60,444 nt of DNA from Nitrososphaerota archaeon (GCA_031256395.1 JAIRQQ010000070.1:1-60444), one strand, 5' to 3'; counted from the first letter of the stretch, positions 1 to 9,948 are shown. Notes: a model not told the origin generated them from the letters alone. Numbers and translations: made by a program.

Positions 1-3000
1 AGCCAGCAAAAGTATACCCAGGTCGGGTAGGCACAACACCAGACACAGTCACAGAAGCACCCGGTGCGTACTGAGTACTATCAACTGGAGCACCAACACC
101 ACCAGCAACATCATAAACCACAACAAAAGTTGGAATTGGGGTCCACTGAGCAACCAAAGTAACACCTGTGCTAGGCATTACAAACGAGTCACCACCAAAA
201 TAGATAACTCCGTTATAGAGCCAGCCAGCAAAAGTATACCCAGATAATTGAGGTTCATTACTAGATACAGTTACGGTGGCACCAGCAACATACTGGTTAT
301 TATCAACTGGAGCACCAACACCACCAGCAACATCATATATTACAAAATGAGGCACGCTCAGAGGAGCAATAATTCTTGTATCAAGCAGTGCATCACAACC
401 AGAACAATAGATACCCATCAAACCCTCAGCATCAACAGTCGCAGCAGTAATCACAGCCTCATAAGTACCACCAACATGATTAGCAGAATCTTTGGCTATC
501 ACCTCAGTATAACTATCACCACACAAAGAACAAGTATAAGTCCTCAAACCCGTCTCAGCACAAGTCGCAACCTTAGTCACAACACCAACATAATCATGAA
601 CACAAGTTGTAGAAATTACAGTTATTGTGCCTTGGTCAATTGTATAATGTTCAAGTTTTGCGTTGTGTTCAATACCGTCAAGTCCTGCGTTGAAATAACC
701 AAGAGTTAAACCGTTGATAGCACCAGCAGGTGCGCCCTCATTAATTTTAAATTTAATAGTAAACAAGATGTTACCAGTTGACACATCAACACCAGTAGGA
801 GAGGTAGCAGTTACAGTAACCTGCCCAGTGTTAGTCATTACATAAAAGTTTGAAGAAATAATATTACCAGGATCACAGCCAACATAGGTAAGCGTGTTAG
901 GATACTGCATTGTTAGACAGAAAGATGCAATCCCTGGATTATTTTCTAATGATACAGTCAAAGTTATCTCATCAGATGCATAGCCCGAAGCACTAGATAC
1001 GCTAACAGTAGGGTCGGTTAGGTCAAATGCGGCAAACATGACCATTTGAGCACCAGTTGGTTCCATCTTTGGTCCAAGTGGGCTTGGGTCAACATTCCAG
1101 ATATAGCGCAATAGGCGGGTAACATCAAGCATATTGATAACTCCATCGCCATTGACATCAGCATTTGCCGCCACAAAATTTGTTGATGAAGAATCAACGT
1201 TCCAGATATAGCGCAATAGGCGGGTAACATCAAGCATATTGATGGCATCATCACCGTTAACGTCACCATAAACTGCGTTTTTAACAGTAATTACGGGTTG
1301 TGTGGCAATTGGGTATTGGTATAGGTGTTCGTTGTGTTCGATTCCGTCACGATTTACGTTATAATATCCCAGGCTAAGTCCGCTAAGTTCGTCAATGATA
1401 CAATCATCTATTGCATCGTTGATTTTGAATGTGAGACCGAACAAGACTCTGCCAGAGGATACATCAGTGCCCATAGGAGAGGTAGCAGTTACAGTGATCT
1501 GCCCAGCAATTGTTGTGTCTGCATTAAAGTTTGAGGTGAAATCGCCTACAACTGGAGAAACGTAGGTAAGTGTGTCGGGGTAGCGCATGGTTATAGAATA
1601 TGATGCGATTCCAGGGTTATTTTCTATGGAAACAGTGAGTGTTACTTCCTCACCTGCTCTACCTGTTGCGCTGGTCACATGAACGCTTGTAGAAGATGAC
1701 CACTGAGCAACCAAAGTAACATTACAATTAGGCATCACAAACGAGTCACCATATGCATATGTGACACCTTCATAGAGCCAGCCAGCAAAAGTATACCCAG
1801 TCTTTGTCGGGACAACGTTTGATATTGGTACTGAAATACCTTGTTTATATTGACCCCCAATTGGGTTGCCAACACCACCAGCGACATCATAATTTAGGAG
1901 ACAGCCAGTAGCATCAAGAACGGTATAGCTAAGTTCCTCGCCACAGACAGAGCAGGTTACCTTAATGTAGCCATCCTCAGTATCAGTGGCATTAACAATT
2001 TCTGTAACTTCTGTATGGCCAAGTGCTGTACCCTTAGTCTCTTTTACATAATGGAGATCGCATTTAACGCAGGTATAGGTCCAGCACTCATTTGCCACGC
2101 AGGTTGGGTCTGTATGTACGCCATCATCGTTTTCCCACTCATGATAAAAAGAGCCTCCACCGCCAGTGCAGGGGATACGCAGTATCAATCCCTCGGGGAC
2201 TTCGTTGACATCGGTAATCTCATTTAGTGCAACTATGGCAGCCACCATTGCACTTGTGCTAGGAATTGAAGAGCCGGGTTTGTAATACTTGGCAGCTATA
2301 ATCCACAGGTCATCTGCTGGCATCACGGTATGTGTGAGTCCTTTCCAGTCGCCTATACCGTTGCTATATAATTTTCCTGCTTCGGGTTCGCCCAAGATTT
2401 CGGAAACTGTTACTAAATCATAGCCATTTGCAATCAAAGCGGGTATAACTAGTTCCATAGCGTCCACAGTTGATGCATATATGTCATGGCAGAGAATAAT
2501 TGTGCCATCTTTGGCGTTGCTCATAATTTGGTTATAGATAGAGGTTGCATTTAGAGTTCTCCAGTCATCAGAGTCAAGGGCGCAGAGTATGATTGCGAGG
2601 CCCATATCTTCTGCAGTGCTCATAACATTATCATTATATGCAAGATATGGAGGGCGGAACATGTCAGGGTAAACACCTGTTGCACTAAAAATAGCGTTAT
2701 TTGTACGTTCCAAGTCTTGTTTAAGTGCAGCAGGTGTAAGGGTTGTGTAATCGTCATGATTCCATGAGTGCCCAAAAACGTCACATCCCTGCGCAATGGC
2801 TCTTGCCGCTACAGCTTGATATTGACTCATTCGGGAGCCAAGAACGAAAAAGGTTGCTTTGGCATCATTATTTGCACTCAATATGTCCAATAATCGGCCT
2901 GTGTTTTCACTAGGTCCATCATCAAAGGTTAGTGCAATCATTTTATTATTAGAAACTTGAGCAGATGTGACTGCTACATCAGGAATAACACTCCAAACAA

Positions 3001-3067
3001 ATGTTAATCCTAATAACATGCATAGAAATATACTCATAAAACGTTTTTTAACTAGTTTATTCAACAT
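1..3067 (-). CDS. Secreted modular polysaccharide deacetylase (NodB/CE4) with LysM-like, cohesin-like, dockerin, CxxC and InlB-type repeat modules; C-terminus beyond left edge
   Basis: Manual translation from ATG at 3065-3067 (minus) stays in one frame to position 1: MLNKLVKKRFMSIFLCMLLGLTFVWS (signal), TFDDGPSENT, HSWNHDD, RPPYL, ILCHD (NodB motifs), DVNGDGVINMLDVTRLLRYIW (dockerin), GYTFAGWLYNG (InlB-type repeat). Not in the ORF track because no stop lies within the window. Confidence 0.9.
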   Translation of the reverse strand, partial: MLNKLVKKRFMSIFLCMLLGLTFVWSVIPDVAVTSAQVSNNKMIALTFDDGPSENTGRLLDILSANNDAKATFFVLGSRMSQYQAVAARAIAQGCDVFGHSWNHDDYTTLTPAALKQDLERTNNAIFSATGVYPDMFRPPYLAYNDNVMSTAEDMGLAIILCALDSDDWRTLNATSIYNQIMSNAKDGTIILCHDIYASTVDAMELVIPALIANGYDLVTVSEILGEPEAGKLYSNGIGDWKGLTHTVMPADDLWIIAAKYYKPGSSIPSTSAMVAAIVALNEITDVNEVPEGLILRIPCTGGGGSFYHEWENDDGVHTDPTCVANECWTYTCVKCDLHYVKETKGTALGHTEVTEIVNATDTEDGYIKVTCSVCGEELSYTVLDATGCLLNYDVAGGVGNPIGGQYKQGISVPISNVVPTKTGYTFAGWLYEGVTYAYGDSFVMPNCNVTLVAQWSSSTSVHVTSATGRAGEEVTLTVSIENNPGIASYSITMRYPDTLTYVSPVVGDFTSNFNADTTIAGQITVTATSPMGTDVSSGRVLFGLTFKINDAIDDCIIDELSGLSLGYYNVNRDGIEHNEHLYQYPIATQPVITVKNAVYGDVNGDDAINMLDVTRLLRYIWNVDSSSTNFVAANADVNGDGVINMLDVTRLLRYIWNVDPSPLGPKMEPTGAQMVMFAAFDLTDPTVSVSSASGYASDEITLTVSLENNPGIASFCLTMQYPNTLTYVGCDPGNIISSNFYVMTNTGQVTVTATSPTGVDVSTGNILFTIKFKINEGAPAGAINGLTLGYFNAGLDGIEHNAKLEHYTIDQGTITVISTTCVHDYVGVVTKVATCAETGLRTYTCSLCGDSYTEVIAKDSANHVGGTYEAVITAATVDAEGLMGIYCSGCDALLDTRIIAPLSVPHFVIYDVAGGVGAPVDNNQYVAGATVTVSSNEPQLSGYTFAGWLYNGVIYFGGDSFVMPSTGVTLVAQWTPIPTFVVVYDVAGGVGAPVDSTQYAPGASVTVSGVVPTRPGYTFAG
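1075..1270 (-). other. Dockerin type I domain (two Ca-binding repeats)
   Basis: GDVNGDDAINMLDVTRLLRYIWNVDSSSTNFVAANADVNGDGVINMLDVTRLLRYIWNVDPS. Confidence 0.88.
1095..1243 (-). repeat. 44-bp exact direct repeat within the dockerin coding region, 105 bp spacing
   Basis: ttccagatatagcgcaataggcgggtaacatcaagcatattgat at 1095 and 1200. Confidence 0.9.
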
Positions 3068-3864
3068 AATTATTACCCCTATCGCATTGATAATTACATA
3101 CGGCACCTATTTTTTTGGAATTTTTATCAGATTGGCGGTATTCTAAACATTGTGGATAGTTTTGTGTTCTATATGCGGTGTTACTGCCGCGGTTTGTCAT
3201 ATAGAAAAGTACACCGTTGGCGGTGTGCCGATGCTGTGAGAGACACAAAAGCACAGAATTTAGGGACTGATTGGAAATAGAAGTTCCAGATAAATTCATG
3301 CACTTAGAATGCAACCAACAATGACCAAAGTCCATCAACATAGCACCGATTAAAGGTTTATTTTCAACAGATTTTTGTAACAATCAAGCTTAGACAATTA
3401 TGAAAATAACTAAATATTTTCACAAAAATCAACCCCACAGCATTTTTTGCTAGAAGGAGACACTTGTTTACATCTGAAGCCACATACATCCAAATTATCC
3501 TGCCGCTTGCTCCATACCAATTGCTTAATATATTCTCAAGAAACCGGCCATATTAATTTTGCGCTCATTGCAAATAAAATGCATATAAAGATAATTCAAA
3601 CAAATAATTTCACTCTAATAAATTACAATAAAGCAATAACATTTCTTCTTACTGTATCATAAATAAACATCACTTGTTTCTTCATTAATAGTATTTCCAA
3701 AAATATATTAATAAAAAAGACATATCAAAAAATAACAACACCAAAACAACAACCAATCAAACAAGCAAATAAAAGACAATGATTCCAACGGAATATGTGT
3801 AGTCTGAACCTGTGGAAAATAACCTTTTTAGTGGAGCAGAACCTATTTTTCCACGTGAATCGAA

Positions 3865-5214
3865 GTGATTGTTGATTCAGTCATCCTCAACGCCAAAGCA
3901 TACCTAAAGGGGCAAATCACAGATTGTTGCATCGCTATAGAAGAAGGAATAATCCACAAAATCGGCAAAGAAACACAGATGCCAAATGCCGACCAAAAAA
4001 TTAACCTGCACAGCCGCCTGCTCGTATTACCAGGCTTAATTGATACACATGTACATTTGCGAGATGAAGGCAAAGCATACAAAGAAGATTTCACCTCCGG
4101 CACCTCTGCAGCAGCCGCGGGCGGCTTTACCACAGTTTTAGATATGCCAAACAATACACCCATCACCATGAGCGCTCAAACCTTGAGAAATCGCATAGAA
4201 ACGGCACAGAGACGAATTGTGGTTAATACAGGATTCTACTCAGAGTTTCCCCAAACCCTTCCCGAAATAAAAGAAATCGCTAACCAAGGCGCGGTTGGGT
4301 TCAAGCTATTTATGGGTGATCAGATAGGAGGGGTAAACATAGATGACAATACTGCCATAACAGAAGCACTAAAAGCCACAACAGAGGTAAAACTACCGGT
4401 TGCCATTCACGCAGAAGACCACACACTATTGGCAACTAATGAGGCCAAGCTTAAACAAGCAAAAAAAACAGCCCCAGCAGATTATCTGCGGGCACACACC
4501 AAAGAAGTTGAACGGGTAGCTGTTGAGCGCATTATTAAACTCAGCGCCAAAACAGAGGCACAGCTACATTTCTGTCACATCTCAACCAAAGAAGGCGTGG
4601 CAACAATAACAGAAGCAAAAAAAACCCAAAAAAACATCACCTGCGAAGTCACACCCAATCATTTGATGCTAAGCAACGAAGAGGTAGAGCGGTATGGTGC
4701 GCTGGCTATTATGGCACCACCGCTACGTGACCGACTTGAGGTGGAGGCATTGTGGCAAAGCGTAAACGAGGGATTGGTTGATACGTTTGGCTCAGACCAT
4801 GCACCTCACACCCTTGAAGAAAAACAAGCAAATAACATCTGGGAGGTAAAAGCAGGCATTCCCGGATTGGAAGTAACCCTGCCGCTTATGCTCACAATGG
4901 TAAAAAAGGGCAAGCTTTGCTTAGAACAAGTTGTGTCCCATCTTGCAGAAAACCCAGCACAAATCTATGGGTTAACAGATAGAGGCTATCTCAAAGCGGG
5001 CCAGGCAGCTGATCTTACCATCGTTGACTATCAGAACCCATTTAAAATAGATGCATCCAAATTTAAGTCCAAAGCCAAATTCAGCCCCTATAATGGCTGG
5101 GAAGTTAATGGCAAACCAGTTAAAACCATAGTGGGAGGACAGATTGTTTATGAGGAAAACGAAGTTGTTGCAAAGGGCGGCACGGGCAAAATCGTGCGGG
5201 GAGGTGCCCGGTGA
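3865..5214 (+). CDS. pyrC: Dihydroorotase
   Basis: PGLIDTHVHLRDEG, DMPNNTP, FGSDHAPHT motifs of the dihydroorotase family; GTG start. Confidence 0.9.
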   Translation: MIVDSVILNAKAYLKGQITDCCIAIEEGIIHKIGKETQMPNADQKINLHSRLLVLPGLIDTHVHLRDEGKAYKEDFTSGTSAAAAGGFTTVLDMPNNTPITMSAQTLRNRIETAQRRIVVNTGFYSEFPQTLPEIKEIANQGAVGFKLFMGDQIGGVNIDDNTAITEALKATTEVKLPVAIHAEDHTLLATNEAKLKQAKKTAPADYLRAHTKEVERVAVERIIKLSAKTEAQLHFCHISTKEGVATITEAKKTQKNITCEVTPNHLMLSNEEVERYGALAIMAPPLRDRLEVEALWQSVNEGLVDTFGSDHAPHTLEEKQANNIWEVKAGIPGLEVTLPLMLTMVKKGKLCLEQVVSHLAENPAQIYGLTDRGYLKAGQAADLTIVDYQNPFKIDASKFKSKAKFSPYNGWEVNGKPVKTIVGGQIVYEENEVVAKGGTGKIVRGGAR

Positions 5215-5702
5215 GGTTTCTTGTAGATGGGATGCTTGGGAAACTAGCACGTTGGCTACGCATGATGGGACATGACACAACCTATGATGTGCGCTTAGAG
5301 GATAAGAAACTTTTAGAGATAGCAAAGTTTGAGCAACGGGTATTGGTAACAAAAGACAAGGAGCTCTACAAACAAGCCGCCGCAAGGGGACTAGATTCGT
5401 TTTATGCGGAGGGTAAAACCGAGACGGAACGGCTTGCGAAAATTGCACAGCAATATGGGCTATTGTTAAAGATTGATCTGGATAAGTCACACTGCCCCAT
5501 CTGCAATACACCCATCAAATCGACCCCAAAAGAGCAAATAAAAACTCAGTTAAAAGCCAATACCGCACGCTACTACGAGCAGTTTTGGCGATGTCCCAAC
5601 TGTGGACAAATCTACTGGCAGGGTGCACACTGGAAACAAATCACAAACACACTCATAGAAGCCAACAAAACATTAACTACGTCCCGTTTGAGCAACCATT
5701 GA
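5211..5702 (+). CDS. Mut7-C RNase domain protein (PIN-like plus zinc ribbon)
   Basis: MRFLVDGMLGKLARWLRMMGHDT...VTKDKEL...CPIC...CPNCGQIYW; 4-bp overlap with pyrC. Confidence 0.85.
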   Translation: MRFLVDGMLGKLARWLRMMGHDTTYDVRLEDKKLLEIAKFEQRVLVTKDKELYKQAAARGLDSFYAEGKTETERLAKIAQQYGLLLKIDLDKSHCPICNTPIKSTPKEQIKTQLKANTARYYEQFWRCPNCGQIYWQGAHWKQITNTLIEANKTLTTSRLSNH

Positions 5703-5742
5703 CTAGAGCACCGCAAGACCGAGGCTTCATTGTGGAGGATAG

Positions 5743-5955
5743 TTAGGTGTGTTCTATGGTTAGGTGTGCTTTGAGTTCGGTTTTGCTGTTGAAGACTTTG
5801 CCGCATTTTTTGCATCGGTAGTTATGTTGGTGGCTTTTGTCTCCGGCTGTGGGTTCACCTGGGATGGGTATGTTTGGTGGAGGACGTTCGGGGTGTTCGG
5901 GTGGGGCGGGCAGAGGTGGGATACTGTGAAATATGTTAAAGGCCAATCTGATCAT
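5743..5955 (-). CDS. Small C2H2 zinc-finger protein with proline-rich N-terminal segment
   Basis: YRCKKCGKVFNSKTELKAHLTIEHT fits C-x2-C-x12-H-x4-H. Confidence 0.75.
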   Translation of the reverse strand: MIRLAFNIFHSIPPLPAPPEHPERPPPNIPIPGEPTAGDKSHQHNYRCKKCGKVFNSKTELKAHLTIEHT

Positions 5956-6058
5956 CAGTTTGTTTAGCTAAAGAAAGGTCTTAAGAGTATGTGGCTACTT
6001 GGTGTACAAACAACAATAAGGGCTAAAATTTAGCGAGAGAAGAAGAAAAGATGGCGTT

Positions 6059-6304
6059 TTAAAATAGCCATTTTAGGGGTATATCTTGGAATGTGCCGTC
6101 GGGTAGTGTGCGACGGATGGTGATGGGTAATATGTTTGCGTCGAGCTCGCTTAGTGCGATGTCTATGGGGTTGGTGTTTTCTGCGGCATCTACCAAGATT
6201 GGGGCTCCCATCGAGATTTGCAGGGCACGTGCGCCCACGATTCTTGCTTTCTCGAAGCGAGTGATTTTGGGGGGTCCTACGTTGATTGTTTTTTCTTGTT
6301 GCAT
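6059..6304 (-). CDS. rpoK: DNA-directed RNA polymerase subunit K (Rpo6)
   Basis: [26 protein letters not shown] signature. Confidence 0.92.
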   Translation of the reverse strand: MQQEKTINVGPPKITRFEKARIVGARALQISMGAPILVDAAENTNPIDIALSELDANILPITIRRTLPDGTFQDIPLKWLF

Positions 6305-6305
6305 T

Positions 6306-8003
6306 CTACATCATTCCACCAGGCATCATGCCACCCATACCGCCCATGCCCATTCCGCCCATTGGACCTCCGGGCATTCCTCCTCCTGGGGGCATTGGAG
6401 GAGACTTCATTCTTGCGGTTGAGATTACATCATCGATTTTTAGGATCATGGATGCTGCTTCATTGGCTGATTTGATGATTTGTTTTTTAACAGCGAGCGG
6501 TTCGTAAACGTTTTGTTTTGTCATGTCGTCGACTTTTCCAGCAGAAGCGTTTATGCCTGCCCAAGTTTGGCCTTGTTCATGACTTGCGCGGAGTTGGGTG
6601 AGAATATCCACAGAGTTCAGACCTGCGTTTTCTGCTAGGGTCACTGCGATTTCTTCTAGAGCCTCTGCAAAGATTGTTACGGCTAATTGTTCTCTACCTT
6701 GGAGGGTTTGGGCATATTTGCGCAGGGCACTTGCCATTTCTAGTTCAGGTGCAGCGCCGCCTGCAACGATACGGGGATCCTCTAGGAGGTCTTTTATGAC
6801 AAAGAGCGCATCGTGAATACTGCGCTCGGCTTCTGCAGCTAAGCGGGGGTTGCTAGCTCTTATGAGCAGGGTGACTGATTTGGGGTTTTTACATCCTTCG
6901 ATGTAGGTCATTTTGTCATCACCCGTCTTGCGTTCCTCGACTAGTTGGGCTTCGCCAAGATCGGTGCGTGCTAATGCGTCAATGTTGCTGATGATTTTGC
7001 CGCCGGTTGCTCGTGCGAGTTTTTCCATATCAGATTTTTTGGCTCTGCGAATGGCAATTATGCCTTTTCGGGTCATGAAGTGCTGAGCAAGGTCATCAAT
7101 GCCTTTTTGGCAAATCACGACATTGGCACCGGTTGCAAGGATTGTATCAATCATTGCTTTGATCATTGCTTCTTCTTGTTTTAGGAAAGCCTCAATCTGT
7201 GCGGGGGTTTCGATGTTTAGTTTAGCGTCGAGTTCTGGCTTTTCGTTTTCTAAGGAGACATCAAGTAGAGCAATCTTTGCTTTTTCTACTCGTTTAGGCA
7301 TACCGCTGTGTACAATTTCCTTATCAAGCACAATACCACTGATAAAGGTGGTCTCTGCGATGGATCCGCCAGTCTTTTTCTCAACTTTGATATCGTCTAT
7401 ATCAGCTTTCATTGCTCCATCAGGAGTTTTTTCTGCAATTGCTTGCAGAGCTTTAACGGCGATATCGGCGAGGTAGTCTTTGTGCTCAGAGACGATTTTG
7501 CTTCCCATTGATGTTACAGCAGCTTTTTTGAGATAATCAGATTTCTTTGGATCTATGGTAATAGCAATGTTGTCGAGGGTTTCTAGTGCTTTTTGGGCAG
7601 CTTGCTTGTAGCCCTCGATGATGATTGTGGGATGGATATTTTTATCCAAGAGTTCTTCGGCGCGGCTTAAAAGTTGACCTGCAAGGATAACTGCAGAGGT
7701 TGTTCCGTCACCGGTTTCTTTATCTTGGGTTTTAGCGACCTCAACTAGCATCTTTGCTGCGGGATGCTGGATATCCATTTCGTCAAGTATAGTTCGACCA
7801 TCACTTGTTATAGTGACATCGCCAAAGCCATCAACTAGCATCTTATCCATGCTCTTGGGTCCCAATGCACTTCGGACGGATTCAGCTACAACTTTAGCAG
7901 CCATAATGTTTCCATGCTGAGCGTCTTTTCCCCGGTTCCGTTTAGTACCTTCTCTGAGAACCATAATAGGGACTCCGCCCGCTGACGTGGGTATTGCTGA
8001 CAA
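6306..8003 (-). CDS. ths: Thermosome (group II chaperonin) subunit
   Basis: [52 protein letters not shown]-rich tail. TTG start at 8003 preceded by GGAGGT fits the family N-terminus; the tracked ORF extends to 8102. Confidence 0.95.
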   Translation of the reverse strand: MSAIPTSAGGVPIMVLREGTKRNRGKDAQHGNIMAAKVVAESVRSALGPKSMDKMLVDGFGDVTITSDGRTILDEMDIQHPAAKMLVEVAKTQDKETGDGTTSAVILAGQLLSRAEELLDKNIHPTIIIEGYKQAAQKALETLDNIAITIDPKKSDYLKKAAVTSMGSKIVSEHKDYLADIAVKALQAIAEKTPDGAMKADIDDIKVEKKTGGSIAETTFISGIVLDKEIVHSGMPKRVEKAKIALLDVSLENEKPELDAKLNIETPAQIEAFLKQEEAMIKAMIDTILATGANVVICQKGIDDLAQHFMTRKGIIAIRRAKKSDMEKLARATGGKIISNIDALARTDLGEAQLVEERKTGDDKMTYIEGCKNPKSVTLLIRASNPRLAAEAERSIHDALFVIKDLLEDPRIVAGGAAPELEMASALRKYAQTLQGREQLAVTIFAEALEEIAVTLAENAGLNSVDILTQLRASHEQGQTWAGINASAGKVDDMTKQNVYEPLAVKKQIIKSANEAASMILKIDDVISTARMKSPPMPPGGGMPGGPMGGMGMGGMGGMMPGGMM

Positions 8004-8159
8004 ATCAAGTAAACCTCCAATTAATGCGAACAACAACATGACTGCCTTAACCATATAAGTTTTTCTAGGCACACATACCTTGAACAAGCCAGCAAAGGCC
8101 AACTTTGAGTGTAAAAATCTGACAACGATCTGTGTGGCTCAAAATATTAATGAGAGAAA

Positions 8160-9515
8160 TTAGGGATGACTGCGTTTTCTTAAAACTAAGTAAACGCAAA
8201 CAACTACAACTATAGCACCAAAGACTACGGCAACAATCGTCAGGGGAATATCTAGGGGTGCATCATCACCATGCGTAATATCCGCAGTTTCAGGGTCAGC
8301 TATAGCAACCAGCTCACTATCCCCATCAGACTGTCCATCACCTACATCCAATTGAACACCAACCGCTGGAACAGACGAACCCCCCACACTAGAAGCAGAT
8401 CCAGACTTCCCAATAGAATTCGAACTAGAACCAGACGAACTACTAGAACTGGGGCTTGGGCTGGGCTCAACACTAGGGCTAGGACTAGGTTCAACACTAG
8501 AACTGGGAATGTTGGGGTCATCTGGAAGCATCATTGACCAAGCTTCATGGACTAGTCTGACTTCACCGGTATCAGCCCAAATACCTATCTCTGCACCATA
8601 CATATGTCCATACCATTTATCGAGCGCAATACCAAACTGCCAAACCGGATAAATCTCTAAGGGGTCTTCACTGCGAACATTATCCGCACCCACAGAACCC
8701 ATAAAAGCCAAAAAACTCCAGCACACATTAGACACATTGAAATTCTCCACAGACAAACTAGAAACATCAACCCCTAAACTCCAAACATGATTTCTAGCCG
8801 CTTCCAATGCAATATCAATTGCTTCATCTTTGGAAAAATTCACAGACGTACTGCCCACGGAATATAACTGCCAGTAATCAACAACCGAATTCAAAATACC
8901 ATTCTTAACACCAATAGTTACCCATTTGGGACATGATTCAACATTAGTATCGGTATAAATCCACGAAAAATAGGTAGAGTCATCACCGTCAAGAACCTCA
9001 AACAACATATCCCCAGAGATCACAGTAAAATTGCCGCCCACACCAGCCTCCGCAGACAATATAGAGGACATCTGATCATAGGAAGAATCACCCACATAAT
9101 TTTGATATTTGGCAAGAAAACTTTTAGCAACAAAAACATCATTTACATAAGATTTAGGTTCTTTTTCAACAAAACCATCTTTGTATATAGATATCATTTG
9201 CAGGGTACCGTTTGCAAAGGTATAGTACAACCGGAAACTGTCTTCATCGGATTTGAGTGTATAAGTTATATGGTACTGAGGGTACTGAGGAAGACTAAAA
9301 TAACCGTCAAGCATGTCTTGGCCTTCAATATTGACGGCGTATTTTGCTGTATCAAATCCTAACACCACAGTTGTCAAGACTGCCGCCTTTTGATACAGTA
9401 TTGCGTCTTCCGCTTTAGCGTTTGGCACAGAAGCATAGACCATACCTACAATAAGTATTATGAAAAAGAAGATAGAGCACCATTTTTTTGAGCGACTATC
9501 CATTCTGATCACCAT
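8160..9515 (-). CDS. Secreted/membrane-anchored protein with Ser/Pro linker and C-terminal TM helix
   Basis: N-terminal signal, SVEPSPSPSVEPSPSPSSSSSSGSSS linker, C-terminal LTIVAVVFGAIVVVVCVYLVLRKRSHP. Confidence 0.75.
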   Translation of the reverse strand: MVIRMDSRSKKWCSIFFFIILIVGMVYASVPNAKAEDAILYQKAAVLTTVVLGFDTAKYAVNIEGQDMLDGYFSLPQYPQYHITYTLKSDEDSFRLYYTFANGTLQMISIYKDGFVEKEPKSYVNDVFVAKSFLAKYQNYVGDSSYDQMSSILSAEAGVGGNFTVISGDMLFEVLDGDDSTYFSWIYTDTNVESCPKWVTIGVKNGILNSVVDYWQLYSVGSTSVNFSKDEAIDIALEAARNHVWSLGVDVSSLSVENFNVSNVCWSFLAFMGSVGADNVRSEDPLEIYPVWQFGIALDKWYGHMYGAEIGIWADTGEVRLVHEAWSMMLPDDPNIPSSSVEPSPSPSVEPSPSPSSSSSSGSSSNSIGKSGSASSVGGSSVPAVGVQLDVGDGQSDGDSELVAIADPETADITHGDDAPLDIPLTIVAVVFGAIVVVVCVYLVLRKRSHP

Positions 9516-9667
9516 GTTTTAAATTGAGAAACGCTTCTTGTAGACCATCAATTTATTTCAAATATAACTCTGCAATACAGCGCTTCTCTGATTTATAAAA
9601 TTAAAAGACCTGTTATAAAGTTTCCTAAAAATGCATTCAACTATCAAATTTTAGTAGTTAAGAGAGA

Positions 9668-9746
9668 TGGCGGGCCCGCTGGGATTTGAACCCAGGACCT
9701 CCGGCTCCGCAGGCCGGTGTCATAATCCGTACTAGACGACAGGCCC
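9668..9746 (-). tRNA. tRNA-Arg (anticodon GCG), encoded CCA
   Basis: gggcctg...ccggcCTGCGGAgccgg...ctgggttcaaatcccag cgggccc g cca; acceptor, anticodon and T stems pair. Confidence 0.9.
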
Positions 9747-9948
9747 AACTGTCTTGTTAGCCCTCAAAATTTTGAAGGCAAAGGTAGTAAATACGGAGCT
9801 TGAACTTAAAAATAGTGGTTTCGGCCTCAGGGTTACTTTGACTCTATGAGAAAAACTGACCAAATAGGAGCATAAATCAGAGGATTGAAGCTGTGGAAAA
9901 AATCCACAAGCTTGTTAATCCTGTTTATCTTTGAAAAATAGAGGAAAG

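Noticed and set aside
248-709. 153-aa plus-strand ORF rich in Thr/Ser/Asn
   Set aside because: Antisense to the in-frame NodB/cohesin protein; composition is a by-product of the opposite-strand codons.
1018-1269. 83-aa minus ORF with an internal repeat (SICLMLPAYCAISG)
   Set aside because: Out-of-frame translation of the dockerin repeats.
3211-3226. ACACCG-TTGG-CGGTGT hairpin upstream of the NodB gene
   Set aside because: Six-bp stem is not significant alone and has no T-run or clear position relative to a TSS.
3057-3383. 108-aa minus ORF upstream of the NodB gene
   Set aside because: No recognisable motif, overlaps the true start of the deacetylase gene and likely covers its promoter region.
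3447-3662. 71-aa ORF in AT-rich intergenic DNA
   Set aside because: Low-complexity composition, no start context or motif support.
6093-6507. Several plus-strand ORFs across rpoK/ths
   Set aside because: Antisense to strongly supported rpoK and thermosome genes.
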